Part shown: one piece after another, positions 41,348-49,622 of the stretch
Layout: every line of letters starts with the position of its first letter
Position numbering within the stretch: the stretch's first letter is position 1
Assembly (NCBI RefSeq): GCF_037996765.1
Contig: NZ_JBBNAD010000004.1
Location: forward strand, 434,001 to 498,000
Source: Bdellovibrio sp. GT3
GTDB lineage: Bacteria > Bdellovibrionota > Bdellovibrionia > Bdellovibrionales > Bdellovibrionaceae
Direction: 5' to 3'
Length of the DNA stretch: 64,000 bases
Made by a program: the position numbers and the translations under genes
Notes under the pieces: generated by a model
The model's database searches: none
The model's input: only the letters and a program-made list of their open reading frames with translations
What the model was told of the DNA's origin: nothing

Positions 41348-43294
41348 CTATTTGACGCGAATAAATCGGCTGCCGTCGTCAGAGAAAACGGTTTTGCCCT
41401 TGCTGGCGCCCCAGCGTGAACCGGAGCTGTCGATCACGGTGATTTGATATTCCACCATCTTTTGTTGGAATGAAGATTCCTTCATCATGCCTTTGGCCAT
41501 GTTATAGCTTGCGCCAGTAAAGCTGGAGAGCATTTCATCTCGTGAGCTGCCCGCAGAGCCGACATTGAATCCAGCCCGAGTCGCTGCATTCGTTTTGCGA
41601 GTGCCCGATGTCGAGCTGTTATAGTAGCTACCACTACCACTACCACTACCACTACCACTGCCACTGCCACTACCACTGCCACTGCCACTACCGCCAGAAC
41701 GTCCCGCTGTCGGGTTGTCGTTGCTTGCAACCTCATCGTCGGAACGGCCATCAGAGACTGTTGTGCGACCGGCAGATGCAATCATTCGCGAGCCACTGGA
41801 CGTAGCCGTATTGGTGCTAGGGGAGGCGTCAGCAGTTGTACCTTTGGTAAGGTCCACCTCTTGCACCACTTTCAAGTTCTTGTTGCCGCCAAGGTAGAGC
41901 TTTTTTGAAATGTCCGTGCCAGAGCCAGATGCCGTAGACGCTGATTTGCTGTCGGGGCTATCGTAGCCATTGTGTCGGGATTGATAACGCTCTCTGGTTG
42001 AGCGATTTGAAGTAGAGCCAGAGCCGGACGAGTCTTCAGAGGCTAACGCCGGAGTGTTCATCACGCCCATTGCACGATCCGCCATGGCAAGCACTGGTGC
42101 AGACTGCGTTTGGCTAGCCTGCAGGTTGCTCTGTTCATTACTGCCATTGAGTCCCTTCGCCAAGTTTGACGACGATGGAATGGAGTTTTGAACTTCAGCG
42201 GAGGAGATTTCGCTGGCAATGTTGAGTGAATCAGAGTTGATGTGTTCAGCAGGGGCGCTGGCAATTGAACGAGTTTTAGTCTGAACCTTTGCGCTGGCTG
42301 CTTCTCGGGCCACATTTACTTTTTGTTTTGCAACGTTATTCGTGCTTTTGTCCACGTTGCTTTTGACAAGCAGTAAAGTATTATTTTTGGCGTTCAATGG
42401 TTTAACTTTTTTCCCGTTAGCGCAAACATTCACGATTTGATCAGTGGTTTTCTCGTCACTGATGCCGGATCTGTGCAAAAGCTCATGGTACAGGAGCGGC
42501 TTTAACTTTGCGGCAAGTTCTTCAGTGTCTGCGTTTGCCGGGATACTGATTTCAATGCCACCATTTTCAGTGTACTTTCCAGTAGGCTCTGTTGCGCCTT
42601 CTGCAGATGTCTTGCAGGAAATCAGGTTTTTGCCCTCTTGCTGAGCGCTGATTTTTTTAAGATCCAGTTTCAACTTGTTTGAAAAATACTGAAGTTCAGA
42701 AGGGTCCGCACCCGCAAGCACTTTTTGAATTGCCGGTGTTCCAATGCACCCAGAGAGGGATTCATCGTTCATAATCTTTGAGAGCGCCACGGCAATTTCA
42801 TTTTTGATTTCGGCATCGTCGCAGGAAATGGCGTTTTGGGCAGCTTTAGTGATTTGCGCGAAATTGAATTCTTCAGTGAACTTCGAAAGGTCGCCCAGAA
42901 CTGATTTGTTTTGTTCAACACAGGCATTGTCACCTGGAGTTCCATTCATGACAGACGGGGTGCGTGCAGCTGAGCTGCTTAAATTCCAACGGGCGCTCCC
43001 GTATTCGAACTGAGCTTCTTTAATTCCTTGCGAGTCTGTGCGTTTAAAAGCGATCGATGACGGCTTGCTGTTTTTGAATTTAACAATAGCTGTGGTTTGG
43101 TCTTTTTTTACCACCCATAAATCAACATGGCCATCCAGGTCGGAATCGATGCGGAAGTCTTCATAGTTTTCGCTGGCGATGAATCGGGCGCTCATATCAG
43201 TTTGATTGAAAACAACAGAGGTGCTTTCAAAGGCGAATGAAGGATTGCTGAATGATAGAACGATCGAAAGAATGAGTCTCATTGGGATACTCAT
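41348..43294 (-). CDS. Large exported protein with HExxH motif and Gly-Ser tract
   Basis: A 648-residue protein with a signal peptide (residues 1-21, LSIVLSFSNPSFA). Residues about 265-285 contain PLLYHELLHRSGISDEKT, an HELLH zinc-binding motif with a possible third ligand nearby, so it may be a metallopeptidase. The middle is Ser/Thr/Ala-rich and disordered. A pure Gly-Ser tract of about 20 residues follows, encoded by the hexamer array. The final 100 residues are soluble (TVIDSSGSRWGASKGKTVFS). It diverges from the papain-like protease gene. The family as a whole is not recognised. Confidence 0.75.
   Translation of the reverse strand: MSIPMRLILSIVLSFSNPSFAFESTSVVFNQTDMSARFIASENYEDFRIDSDLDGHVDLWVVKKDQTTAIVKFKNSKPSSIAFKRTDSQGIKEAQFEYGSARWNLSSSAARTPSVMNGTPGDNACVEQNKSVLGDLSKFTEEFNFAQITKAAQNAISCDDAEIKNEIAVALSKIMNDESLSGCIGTPAIQKVLAGADPSELQYFSNKLKLDLKKISAQQEGKNLISCKTSAEGATEPTGKYTENGGIEISIPANADTEELAAKLKPLLYHELLHRSGISDEKTTDQIVNVCANGKKVKPLNAKNNTLLLVKSNVDKSTNNVAKQKVNVAREAASAKVQTKTRSIASAPAEHINSDSLNIASEISSAEVQNSIPSSSNLAKGLNGSNEQSNLQASQTQSAPVLAMADRAMGVMNTPALASEDSSGSGSTSNRSTRERYQSRHNGYDSPDSKSASTASGSGTDISKKLYLGGNKNLKVVQEVDLTKGTTADASPSTNTATSSGSRMIASAGRTTVSDGRSDDEVASNDNPTAGRSGGSGSGSGSGSGSGSGSGSGSGSYYNSSTSGTRKTNAATRAGFNVGSAGSSRDEMLSSFTGASYNMAKGMMKESSFQQKMVEYQITVIDSSGSRWGASKGKTVFSDDGSRFIRVK
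41631..41690. repeat. Hexamer array of CCACTR, ten copies
   Basis: Ten uninterrupted 6-bp units (CCACTA or CCACTG) encode a Gly-Ser tract on the minus strand. Copy-number change would alter the protein by two residues per unit without a frameshift. Confidence 0.95.
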
Positions 43295-43346
43295 CGGACC
43301 AAGGTCCTGTTTTGTTTAGTGGAAATTTAGGGCAAATCCGCATGAT

Positions 43347-43359
43347 TCTCATAATGAGA
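43347..43359. promoter_or_regulatory. Dyad between divergent secreted-protein genes
   Basis: TCTCAT-A-ATGAGA is a perfect 6-bp dyad with a 1-base centre. It lies in the 86-base gap between the HExxH protein gene and the papain-like protease gene, 22 bases before the latter's ATG, and could be a shared operator. It is only weakly like a Fur box. Confidence 0.25.
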
Positions 43360-43380
43360 TTTTTATGATCCAATTGAGGT

Positions 43381-44454
43381 ATGAAATTGATGATCGCGAC
43401 ATTACTTTTGCCAATGCTCGGCAATGCTCAGGTCTTTGGATTCAAGCCTGTGAATTCTGCGAACCAAAAGGTGGATGCTCAGTCTCAAATTGAGATCGAG
43501 AATCTTCCGCCACAGCTCACCCAGGATACGCTGGGGATTTGCTACGCCGTCGCAGCTTCAACATTATTGACCGCTGAAAATTGCCGTTCCATGAAAACGG
43601 ATTGTCGAACTATTTCGGAAGAACAGGTTTTTTCTCCATTGGGTCTGGCTCCTTTGGGACGTGCGGCAGAGGATGGTGATCAAAAATCCACAAAATCAGA
43701 GGATGCTGCAGTCGATCCATACGGTGGAAATATTGCCAACGCTCTTGAGGAGTTGGTCAGTGGCGGTGGCTTTGCACCCTCCGAGCAGTGTCTTTCTCTG
43801 GATAAGATTTTAAGCCGCATCGGTGGGGCAGAAGAAGGCGTTGAAGTTCAGTTGCAAATCTGGAGCAAGCTCAAAGATCTTTATAATAAATCCAAAAAAA
43901 TTCCGAAGGACTGCGACAGCTGTTCCAATAGTTTTTATACGACTGCGAAAACAGAGATTGAAGGCAGTCTGAACCTCAATCTTTCTGAAGCGGATTTGTT
44001 GAAGGCATTTGGGAAAAAAACCTATGCTGAATTTTTTGATCGAGTCATGATTTCGCCGGCGTGCAAAAACCTGACTAAATCACTGGGTTTGGAGTTCTCT
44101 AGCAAGCGGGAAGTGAAGCTCTTTCCTGAAACTGGTAAAACGGGTAACTATAAGCAGGTTCTAAAAACGATCAAAGACGTGCTGACCGAAGGACGTCCTC
44201 TTGGGCTGGGGAATATTTGTCTGGACGCCAAGCCCTCTAAAAAAGCCTGCCAAAATCAGCACGCTGCTGTGGTTGCAGGTTATCGTAAAGTCTGCGACCC
44301 AAAGGGTGAATGCGTTGACTCAGTCAAAGTATTGAACAGCTGGGGAAAAGGCTGGCAGAAAGCAAACAGTGATGGCTGGGTGGATGCGAAGACCTTATTG
44401 GATCGGACCTTTTACGCAGAAGCCACTTTGACCTGGATTGAAGATAAAAAATAG
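43381..44454 (+). CDS. Exported papain-like cysteine protease
   Basis: A 357-residue protein with a signal peptide (residues 1-16, TLLLPMLGNAQ). The C1 family triad is visible: QDTLGICYAVAAS (catalytic Cys preceded by Gln), QHAAVVAGYRK (His) and VKVLNSWGKGWQ (Asn in the NSWGxGW motif). A Ser/Asp/Lys-rich insert and many cysteines (SMKTDC, DCDSC, ISPAC) separate the two halves. Expected to work outside the cytoplasm. It is followed by a small exported protein gene about 20 bases later, probably co-transcribed. Confidence 0.9.
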   Translation: MKLMIATLLLPMLGNAQVFGFKPVNSANQKVDAQSQIEIENLPPQLTQDTLGICYAVAASTLLTAENCRSMKTDCRTISEEQVFSPLGLAPLGRAAEDGDQKSTKSEDAAVDPYGGNIANALEELVSGGGFAPSEQCLSLDKILSRIGGAEEGVEVQLQIWSKLKDLYNKSKKIPKDCDSCSNSFYTTAKTEIEGSLNLNLSEADLLKAFGKKTYAEFFDRVMISPACKNLTKSLGLEFSSKREVKLFPETGKTGNYKQVLKTIKDVLTEGRPLGLGNICLDAKPSKKACQNQHAAVVAGYRKVCDPKGECVDSVKVLNSWGKGWQKANSDGWVDAKTLLDRTFYAEATLTWIEDKK

Positions 44455-44475
44455 TTAGAAGGATTGGATAGACAT

Positions 44476-44859
44476 ATGAAAATTTCAGCATTTGTATTAG
44501 GTACTTTGATGTTCGCTGCCGGAGCTCACGCCGATCAGACTCTCAAATACTACAACAACGACAAATACGAACAAATTAAGTTTAAAACCTACGAGAAGGC
44601 CAACATCAATGAAGCGTGCTTCAAAGGTGGCAAGCCGAACTGCAAGGCGTGGACGGTATTTACGGGCAAAGCTAAAACGCCGACAAAAAATCCAACGCCT
44701 CTGGCGGGAAATCCAGCCGCTCTTTATTGCTGGGACGTGGGCGCAAAAAACAGAATTCTAAAAGCACAAAACGGCGATCAATACGATGCCTGCGTCTTCG
44801 ATGACGGCTCCATGATCGACTCCTGGGATCTTTACTACAAACACTTCCCAAGAAAATAA
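44476..44859 (+). CDS. Small exported protein following the cysteine protease
   Basis: A 127-residue protein if started at ATG 44476; an in-frame TTG 12 bases upstream is also possible. Signal peptide residues 1-19 (LGTLMFAAGAHA). The mature part is basic with four cysteines (ACFKGG, NCKAWT, LYCWD, DACVF), so probably two disulphides. The function is unknown; a protease inhibitor or partner is only a guess from location. Confidence 0.7.
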   Translation: MKISAFVLGTLMFAAGAHADQTLKYYNNDKYEQIKFKTYEKANINEACFKGGKPNCKAWTVFTGKAKTPTKNPTPLAGNPAALYCWDVGAKNRILKAQNGDQYDACVFDDGSMIDSWDLYYKHFPRK

Positions 44860-44860
44860 A

Positions 44861-44891
44861 AAAAAGAGCAGGTCAAAAACCTGCTCTTTTC
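44861..44891. terminator. Bidirectional terminator
   Basis: AAAAGAGCAGGT and ACCTGCTCTTTT form a perfect 12-bp stem with a 5-base loop. It lies between the small exported protein gene and prpB. Confidence 0.9.
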
Positions 44892-44917
44892 ATTTGATCT
44901 AAATATTGAATCAAAAA

Positions 44918-45817
44918 CTACTTCAACGTGAAGTTGAAGATGTTCTGGTCAAAGCTGTTGTACTCATCATAACGAGTCAACGCATAAAGGTCTTTGCGAG
45001 TTTGCATTTTCTCAAGCAAGCCCTCTTGAGTGCCTTTAGCTTTAATTTCAGCCAAGCCCGCAACAGTAGCGCCCATCGCAAGACGGAAAGTCGTCACAGG
45101 ATAGATCACGATGTTGTAACCAAGGTTAGAAAGCTCAGCGTAAGTGAACAAACGACCTTTACCAAACTCAGTCATGTTCGCCAAAAGAGGAACAGAAACT
45201 GCTTTTCGGAACTTCTCAAACTCTTTCTCGTTCTCAAGAGCCTCAGTAAAGATACAATCAGCACCCGCATCGATATAAGCCTTAGCACGATCAATAGCCG
45301 CATCCAAACCTTCAGAAGCACGAGCATCCGTACGAGCAATCAAAAGAAAGTTCTCATCAAGCTTTTTACCACGAGCTGCAGCCGCCACTTTACGAGCCGC
45401 CTCATCGCGACCCACAAGTGATTTACCATCAAGGTGGCCACAACGCTTAGGATTTACCTGATCTTCGATATGGCAACCAGCAAGACCCATCTCAATCATC
45501 TCTTGAACTGTGCGAGTCGCACTCATCGGCTCACCAAAGCCAGTGTCGATATCAATAATAGTAGGCAATGAAGTTGTACGAGCAATCTGACGACCACGCT
45601 GAGCAACTTCAGTCAGTGAAGTCAAACCGATATCTGGGTAACCCAAATCGTTCGACAAAACAGACCCAGAAATATAAACCCCATCAAACCCAGCCTTCTC
45701 AATAGCCATAGAAGCAAGCGGAGACCAAGACCCCGGCATCTGCAAAAGCTTGCCAGTCTTCAAAGCATCTCTAAAATTCTTACGCTTCTGAGCCGGAGTA
45801 ATTTCAGGAAACAACAT
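44918..45817 (-). CDS. prpB: 2-methylisocitrate lyase
   Basis: A 299-residue protein with GGAGG shortly before the ATG. The isocitrate-lyase-superfamily core is clear: SGSVLSNDLGYPDIGLTS, IDIDTGFGEP and the active-site loop NPKRCGHLDGKSL (KxCGH). It splits 2-methylisocitrate to pyruvate and succinate in propionate breakdown. Length is typical. The long inverted repeat at 46 kb lies between it and prpD on the same strand. Confidence 0.95.
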   Translation of the reverse strand: MLFPEITPAQKRKNFRDALKTGKLLQMPGSWSPLASMAIEKAGFDGVYISGSVLSNDLGYPDIGLTSLTEVAQRGRQIARTTSLPTIIDIDTGFGEPMSATRTVQEMIEMGLAGCHIEDQVNPKRCGHLDGKSLVGRDEAARKVAAAARGKKLDENFLLIARTDARASEGLDAAIDRAKAYIDAGADCIFTEALENEKEFEKFRKAVSVPLLANMTEFGKGRLFTYAELSNLGYNIVIYPVTTFRLAMGATVAGLAEIKAKGTQEGLLEKMQTRKDLYALTRYDEYNSFDQNIFNFTLK

Positions 45818-45993
45818 AGAACCTCCAATGACGGAATTAAAAAAATAAATTCAAAAATCTAGATTCGAGGCTTTTGAAATTTGAAAGAATGCACTCTGAA
45901 CCAGATCAATACTTAAACTACCACTTCCAAATCAAAAGATGCCTCAACATCAAAGTCTTCCAAAAGTGATTTTCTATTTCTACAAAAACAGGC

Positions 45994-46119
45994 AGCGGCA
46001 AGGGCTGGCCTAGGGTTTTGTAGAGACCTCCGCGGGGCCTGGACGGCCCTCGCCGAAGGCGAAGCGGCAAGGGCAGGAGGCCCGGGTCTCGTAAAAACCC
46101 TAGGCCAGCCCTTGTCGCT
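45994..46119. repeat. Long imperfect inverted repeat between prpB and prpD
   Basis: Arms 45994-46019 and 46094-46119 are complementary at 25 of 26 bases (core AAGGGCTGGCCTAGGG). After an internal loop of about three bases a second matched GAGACC/GGTCTC block follows. The interior is very GC-rich and contains the hairpin CGCCGAAGGCG and direct copies of GCGGCAAGGGC. The element fills most of the prpB-prpD gap, ends 20 bases before the prpD stop, and resembles a REP/BIME-type mobile repeat or structured RNA. The flanking 45818-45993 is AT-rich and holds nothing else I can support. Confidence 0.85.
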
Positions 46120-46138
46120 GACGGTCTTCGTCCGAAGA

Positions 46139-47647
46139 CTAGAAGATACCTTTTGTGTCGCGTTTATTGTTAGTCAACTTCTCGATAGGAATCTGTACGT
46201 TCAACTGTTGAACTTGTTCAGCAGTCAAGTTTTCCAAATTCTCACAAAGACCGATGAAACGATCGCGCTCTGCTTTAGTGATGATTCCTTCAGTCAAAGT
46301 GTCGAACTTACGGATGTAGTCAGCACGTTTGAATGGACGAGCCCCCGCTGGATGCGCATCAGCCACACCTAGTTCATCAACGATTTTAGAACCGTCTTTC
46401 ATCGTGATTTCTACGCGGCCACCGAAGCGTTTTTTGTCTGGATCTGTCTCGTGGTACCATGCAGTCCATTGTTTGTCTTCGACCGTGGAGATTTTGTGCC
46501 ACAAAGCCACAGTGTCAGCACGTTGTGCACGCTCTGGAGCGTACGAGTTAACGTGGTGCCAAGTGCCGTCCTGAAGAGCCACTGCGAAGATGTACATGAT
46601 CGAGTGATCAAGAGTTTCGCGGGAAGCAGTTGGATCCATTTTTTGTGGATCGTTTGCACCAGTACCGATTACGTAGTGAGTGTGATGAGAAGTGTGGATC
46701 ACGATATCTTTGATATCGTCGAAGTTTTTAACCATTGGCTTCATTTTACGAGCCAAGTCGATCAATGCCTGAGATTGGTACTCTGCAGAGTGTTCTTTAG
46801 TGTAAGTCTCAAGGATCGCGCGTTTTTCTTCGCCAACTTCTGGAAGTGGTACTTCGTATTTACCGTTTTTGCCGTCAAGCATGTAAGCGATAACAGAGTC
46901 TTCACCTTCATAAATTGGAGATGGAGCGCCTTCGCCACGCATAACACGGTCAACTGCTTCAACAGCCAGTTTACCAGCGTGTGCTGGAGCGTAAGCTTTC
47001 CAAGAAGAGATTTCACCTTTGCGAGATTGACGAGTCGTGAAAGACACGTGAACCGCTTGTTGAACTGCTTGGAAGATAGTTTCAGTTGGAAGAGCCAACA
47101 AAGTCCCGATACCAGCTGCTTGAGCAGGGCACAAGTGAGCGATATGATCTTTTTTGTGCATGTGAAGGCAGATTGCTTTTACCAGGTCCACGTGAACTTC
47201 GTAACCAGTCACGATACCTTTAAGAAGTTCTTTACCGTTTTTACCCATTTGTTGAGCAACTGCAAGAATCGCTGGGATGTTGTCGCCAGGGTGAGAGTAG
47301 TCAGCAGCCAGGTAAGTGTCATGGAAATCCAATTCACGAACCGCAGTACCGTTGGCCCAAGTAGCCCATTCACAGTCAAATTTTTGATCGTTCGGCATGC
47401 CGAAAACAGTCGCGCCACCGTTGCGTGGATGCGCAATTGCCATTGCACGAGCAGAAGCCACCGGACGGCGGTTCGCAGCTGCGATCGCTACAGACGCATT
47501 GTCGATGATACGGTTGATAACCATATCCAAAACGTCAGCTTTGATTGGAGCATTGTCAGAAGCGATTTCTGCAATTTTCCAAGCCAGTTGATCTTTACGA
47601 TCTAATTTTTCTTTAGATGGATAAACACGTACTGTGTGTTTTTTCAT
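46139..47647 (-). CDS. prpD: 2-methylcitrate dehydratase (MmgE/PrpD family)
   Basis: A 502-residue protein from ATG 47647 with AAAGGATT upstream. PrpD signatures include [20 protein letters not shown]-type sequence near residue 55, [20 protein letters not shown], and [19 protein letters not shown]. It converts 2-methylcitrate towards 2-methyl-cis-aconitate. Length is typical. The long plus-strand reading frame opposite it is an antisense artefact. Same orientation as prpB; together with prpC the window holds the three propionate genes, but no prpE or acnM. Confidence 0.95.
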   Translation of the reverse strand: MKKHTVRVYPSKEKLDRKDQLAWKIAEIASDNAPIKADVLDMVINRIIDNASVAIAAANRRPVASARAMAIAHPRNGGATVFGMPNDQKFDCEWATWANGTAVRELDFHDTYLAADYSHPGDNIPAILAVAQQMGKNGKELLKGIVTGYEVHVDLVKAICLHMHKKDHIAHLCPAQAAGIGTLLALPTETIFQAVQQAVHVSFTTRQSRKGEISSWKAYAPAHAGKLAVEAVDRVMRGEGAPSPIYEGEDSVIAYMLDGKNGKYEVPLPEVGEEKRAILETYTKEHSAEYQSQALIDLARKMKPMVKNFDDIKDIVIHTSHHTHYVIGTGANDPQKMDPTASRETLDHSIMYIFAVALQDGTWHHVNSYAPERAQRADTVALWHKISTVEDKQWTAWYHETDPDKKRFGGRVEITMKDGSKIVDELGVADAHPAGARPFKRADYIRKFDTLTEGIITKAERDRFIGLCENLENLTAEQVQQLNVQIPIEKLTNNKRDTKGIF

Positions 47648-47795
47648 TGGGAATCCTTTCGAGACTCTTGCTTGCGGCAAGCCTCAAGACTTGACGCGTT
47701 ATTTATTATTAAATGAAAGCAAACAAAGCTAACTTGCCACGCTTGCGGTGGTCAAGGAACTGAGAGGGAAAGCTGGGGGTTTCTGCGATGCTCCC

Positions 47796-48329
47796 CTAGA
47801 GGGAGTAGGTGAAAGCCGCTTTATTGTGAAAATCGGCCTGAGGGCCCGGGTGTGACAATGCGAAATAGGACTTTGATCCATCGGAAAACTCGATGACGGC
47901 CGTGATGCCAAGTTGCTTAAATTGAGGCATTGCCGGTGATTGGATTTTCACCCGAAAGACCGCCTGGTCTGATTCCAAAGAGCGGTGAATCAGATTCACG
48001 GAGGCAGTGCCATCCGCTCTCATGCCCTGGCGATAGCTGTTGAAAGCGTAAGCATTCCAGTCGCCATTAGGTGAACAATTCACTTCAAGGTAAGGGGAGT
48101 CCGAATTGTTGTCGAAAGCAAAGAAAGCCTCCAGGCAAGTGGTCTTCCATAATTCATCCCGGCGTACAGAATCTGCACCCTCGTGTTGAGGTGGGAAATG
48201 CAAATGGCGAGTGGGGCCTGAGAGGAAAAACTCAAGTATCACTTCATCCTTGGCGGTGACATAAACCTGGGACTCCACCTTGATGATTTTCGTGAATTCT
48301 GTTTCTGCAAAGGGCTTAAGCTCAAGCAC
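47796..48329 (-). CDS. DOMON-like domain protein
   Basis: A 177-residue protein. The GTG start at 48329 overlaps by one base the TAG of the thioesterase gene (TAGTG), with GGAGAG six bases upstream; the longer TTG reading is less supported. RRDELWKTTCLEAFFAFDNN, YLEVNCSPNGDWNAYAFNSY and RQGMRADG match the DOMON-like family, which resembles family-9 carbohydrate-binding modules. No signal peptide, so cytoplasmic. Ligand unknown; coupling to the thioesterase suggests a lipid link. Confidence 0.75.
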   Translation of the reverse strand: MLELKPFAETEFTKIIKVESQVYVTAKDEVILEFFLSGPTRHLHFPPQHEGADSVRRDELWKTTCLEAFFAFDNNSDSPYLEVNCSPNGDWNAYAFNSYRQGMRADGTASVNLIHRSLESDQAVFRVKIQSPAMPQFKQLGITAVIEFSDGSKSYFALSHPGPQADFHNKAAFTYSL

Positions 48330-49087
48330 TAGGGTCTCTCCCAATTCAAGCGAGCCGTAAATAAATTCCTGCCGTCTGCGGTGCGCACCCCGCGATAAAC
48401 GGAGGAGCCGCCCTGGGCGTTTTCAGATGAATCCGTCAGGCTCTGTTCAATATCAACAGTATCACCCAGTTTGGTTTCTGCCAAAAAATTTACGGAATAG
48501 GATTTCAGTTTTAAAGTTTTGTGAAGTTCATAGGGGATGGCATCCAGTATCCACTGCGCATACTTGGCATTGTTCACGTGATAGTTGATATCCAAATCGG
48601 AATTGCGAACCGCAAAGTTTGCCAGTTTCAGGTAATCACCTCGGACCGCAATCTTTTCGGTTTCCAATGCGAGTGTTTCCTCACCAATAAGCTCCGACCA
48701 AGGGCGCAGGCTCTCAACGGGAAGAATTTTGCCACTGCCTTGCTCCAGCGCCAAAAAGCTGGTGGTGCAAGTGCCAATGACTTTGTCCTGGGAATCTAAA
48801 ACCTTAAAACCACGCAGTACGAAAGCCCCCTCGGGTGGGCGCAGCCAGGTCTGGATTCGGATGGTTTCGCCAAAGCGGGGCCACACAGTCATTTCGACAA
48901 TTTGGCGAGTAATGACCCAGTACATATTGTCTCGGGCCATCTGATCTGAACCAAAGCCGATTCTTTCCGCATGTTGCCAGGCCGTTTCTTGCAGGAGATT
49001 TAAAAGTCCGTACAACCCTAAAAACCCCCGGGGATTCACGGAAAGGGTGGATATTTTGAAGACTTCATTCCAGGATTTAGAGTTCAT
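48329..49087 (-). CDS. Acyl-ACP thioesterase family protein
   Basis: A 252-residue protein with two hot-dog domains, as in plant FatA/FatB-type and bacterial acyl-ACP thioesterases. NLLQETAWQHAERIGFGSDQ and WVITRQIVEMTVWPRFGETI belong to the first; NSDLDINYHVNNAKYAQWIL carries the Asp-Asn-His-type active site of the second half. It releases free fatty acids from acyl-ACP or acyl-CoA; chain-length preference is unknown. Confidence 0.85.
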   Translation of the reverse strand: MNSKSWNEVFKISTLSVNPRGFLGLYGLLNLLQETAWQHAERIGFGSDQMARDNMYWVITRQIVEMTVWPRFGETIRIQTWLRPPEGAFVLRGFKVLDSQDKVIGTCTTSFLALEQGSGKILPVESLRPWSELIGEETLALETEKIAVRGDYLKLANFAVRNSDLDINYHVNNAKYAQWILDAIPYELHKTLKLKSYSVNFLAETKLGDTVDIEQSLTDSSENAQGGSSVYRGVRTADGRNLFTARLNWERP

Positions 49088-49176
49088 AATTGAGTCCTTC
49101 TCTGATTTTAGGGGGGTCCTATGCTATTTTACACATCCTATGCGAAAAAACAGGACGGAATTTACTTCAAGTGATG

Positions 49177-49182
49177 TATACT
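49177..49182 (+). promoter_or_regulatory. Possible -10 element for the XRE regulator
   Basis: TATACT at 49177-49182, five of six matches to the -10 consensus, lies about 90 bases before the XRE gene. No convincing -35 was found, so this is weak. Confidence 0.3.
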
Positions 49183-49271
49183 ATGTTTAGTTGTTGGTTT
49201 GGAGATACTGTCCAAATCAGTTTGTCACATTCTGAAAAGTTGTTTATGATTATTTTCGTTCAGGCGGTTAT

Positions 49272-49550
49272 ATGAGACAAAAAAATATGTTAGCTGACTT
49301 TCTAAAAACAAAACGTGTGGCTGCAGGTCTTTCCCAAAGAGACGTGTCAGACAAGTTGGGTTATTCAACACCTCAGTTTATTTCCAACTGGGAACGTGGG
49401 GTTTCTCATCCACCGATCAATGCTTTGAAAAAGTTGGGCGAACTATACAAAATCTCTGCCGAAGATCTTTTTGAAGTGACTTTGAACGCGACGATCCAAG
49501 AGGTCACTCAGGATTTGCGTCGTAAATTCGCCAGCTCCAAATCTCGCTAA
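49272..49550 (+). CDS. XRE-family helix-turn-helix regulator
   Basis: A 92-residue protein with a Cro/CI-type HTH at residues about 8-66: FLKTKRVAAGLSQRDVSDKL, STPQFISNWERGVSHPP and LKKLGELYKISAEDLFE. The tail (residues 67-92) is short and Lys/Arg-rich. It has no effector domain, so it may act as a dimer regulated by level or partner. AGGCGG sits seven bases before ATG 49272. It stands alone, converging with the Omp85 operon. Confidence 0.9.
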   Translation: MRQKNMLADFLKTKRVAAGLSQRDVSDKLGYSTPQFISNWERGVSHPPINALKKLGELYKISAEDLFEVTLNATIQEVTQDLRRKFASSKSR

Positions 49551-49572
49551 ATTCAGTTTCAATTTTGAAAAT

Positions 49573-49602
49573 AAAAAACCCGGTTTTCCAACCGGGTTTT
49601 TT
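49573..49602. terminator. Bidirectional terminator
   Basis: AAAAAACCCGGTT and AACCGGGTTTTTT form a perfect stem with a 4-base loop, between the XRE gene and the Omp85 gene. Confidence 0.9.
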
Positions 49603-49622
49603 ATTTTGTGCGAGGTGATCTT

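Noticed and set aside
41631-41690. Possible CRISPR-like repeat array
   Set aside because: The unit is only 6 bases, with no spacers, and it codes for Gly-Ser.
46451-47605. 384-codon plus-strand frame opposite prpD
   Set aside because: It is an antisense shadow of a well-supported enzyme gene; the predicted protein has no recognisable family and is rich in Phe and Val from complemented codons.
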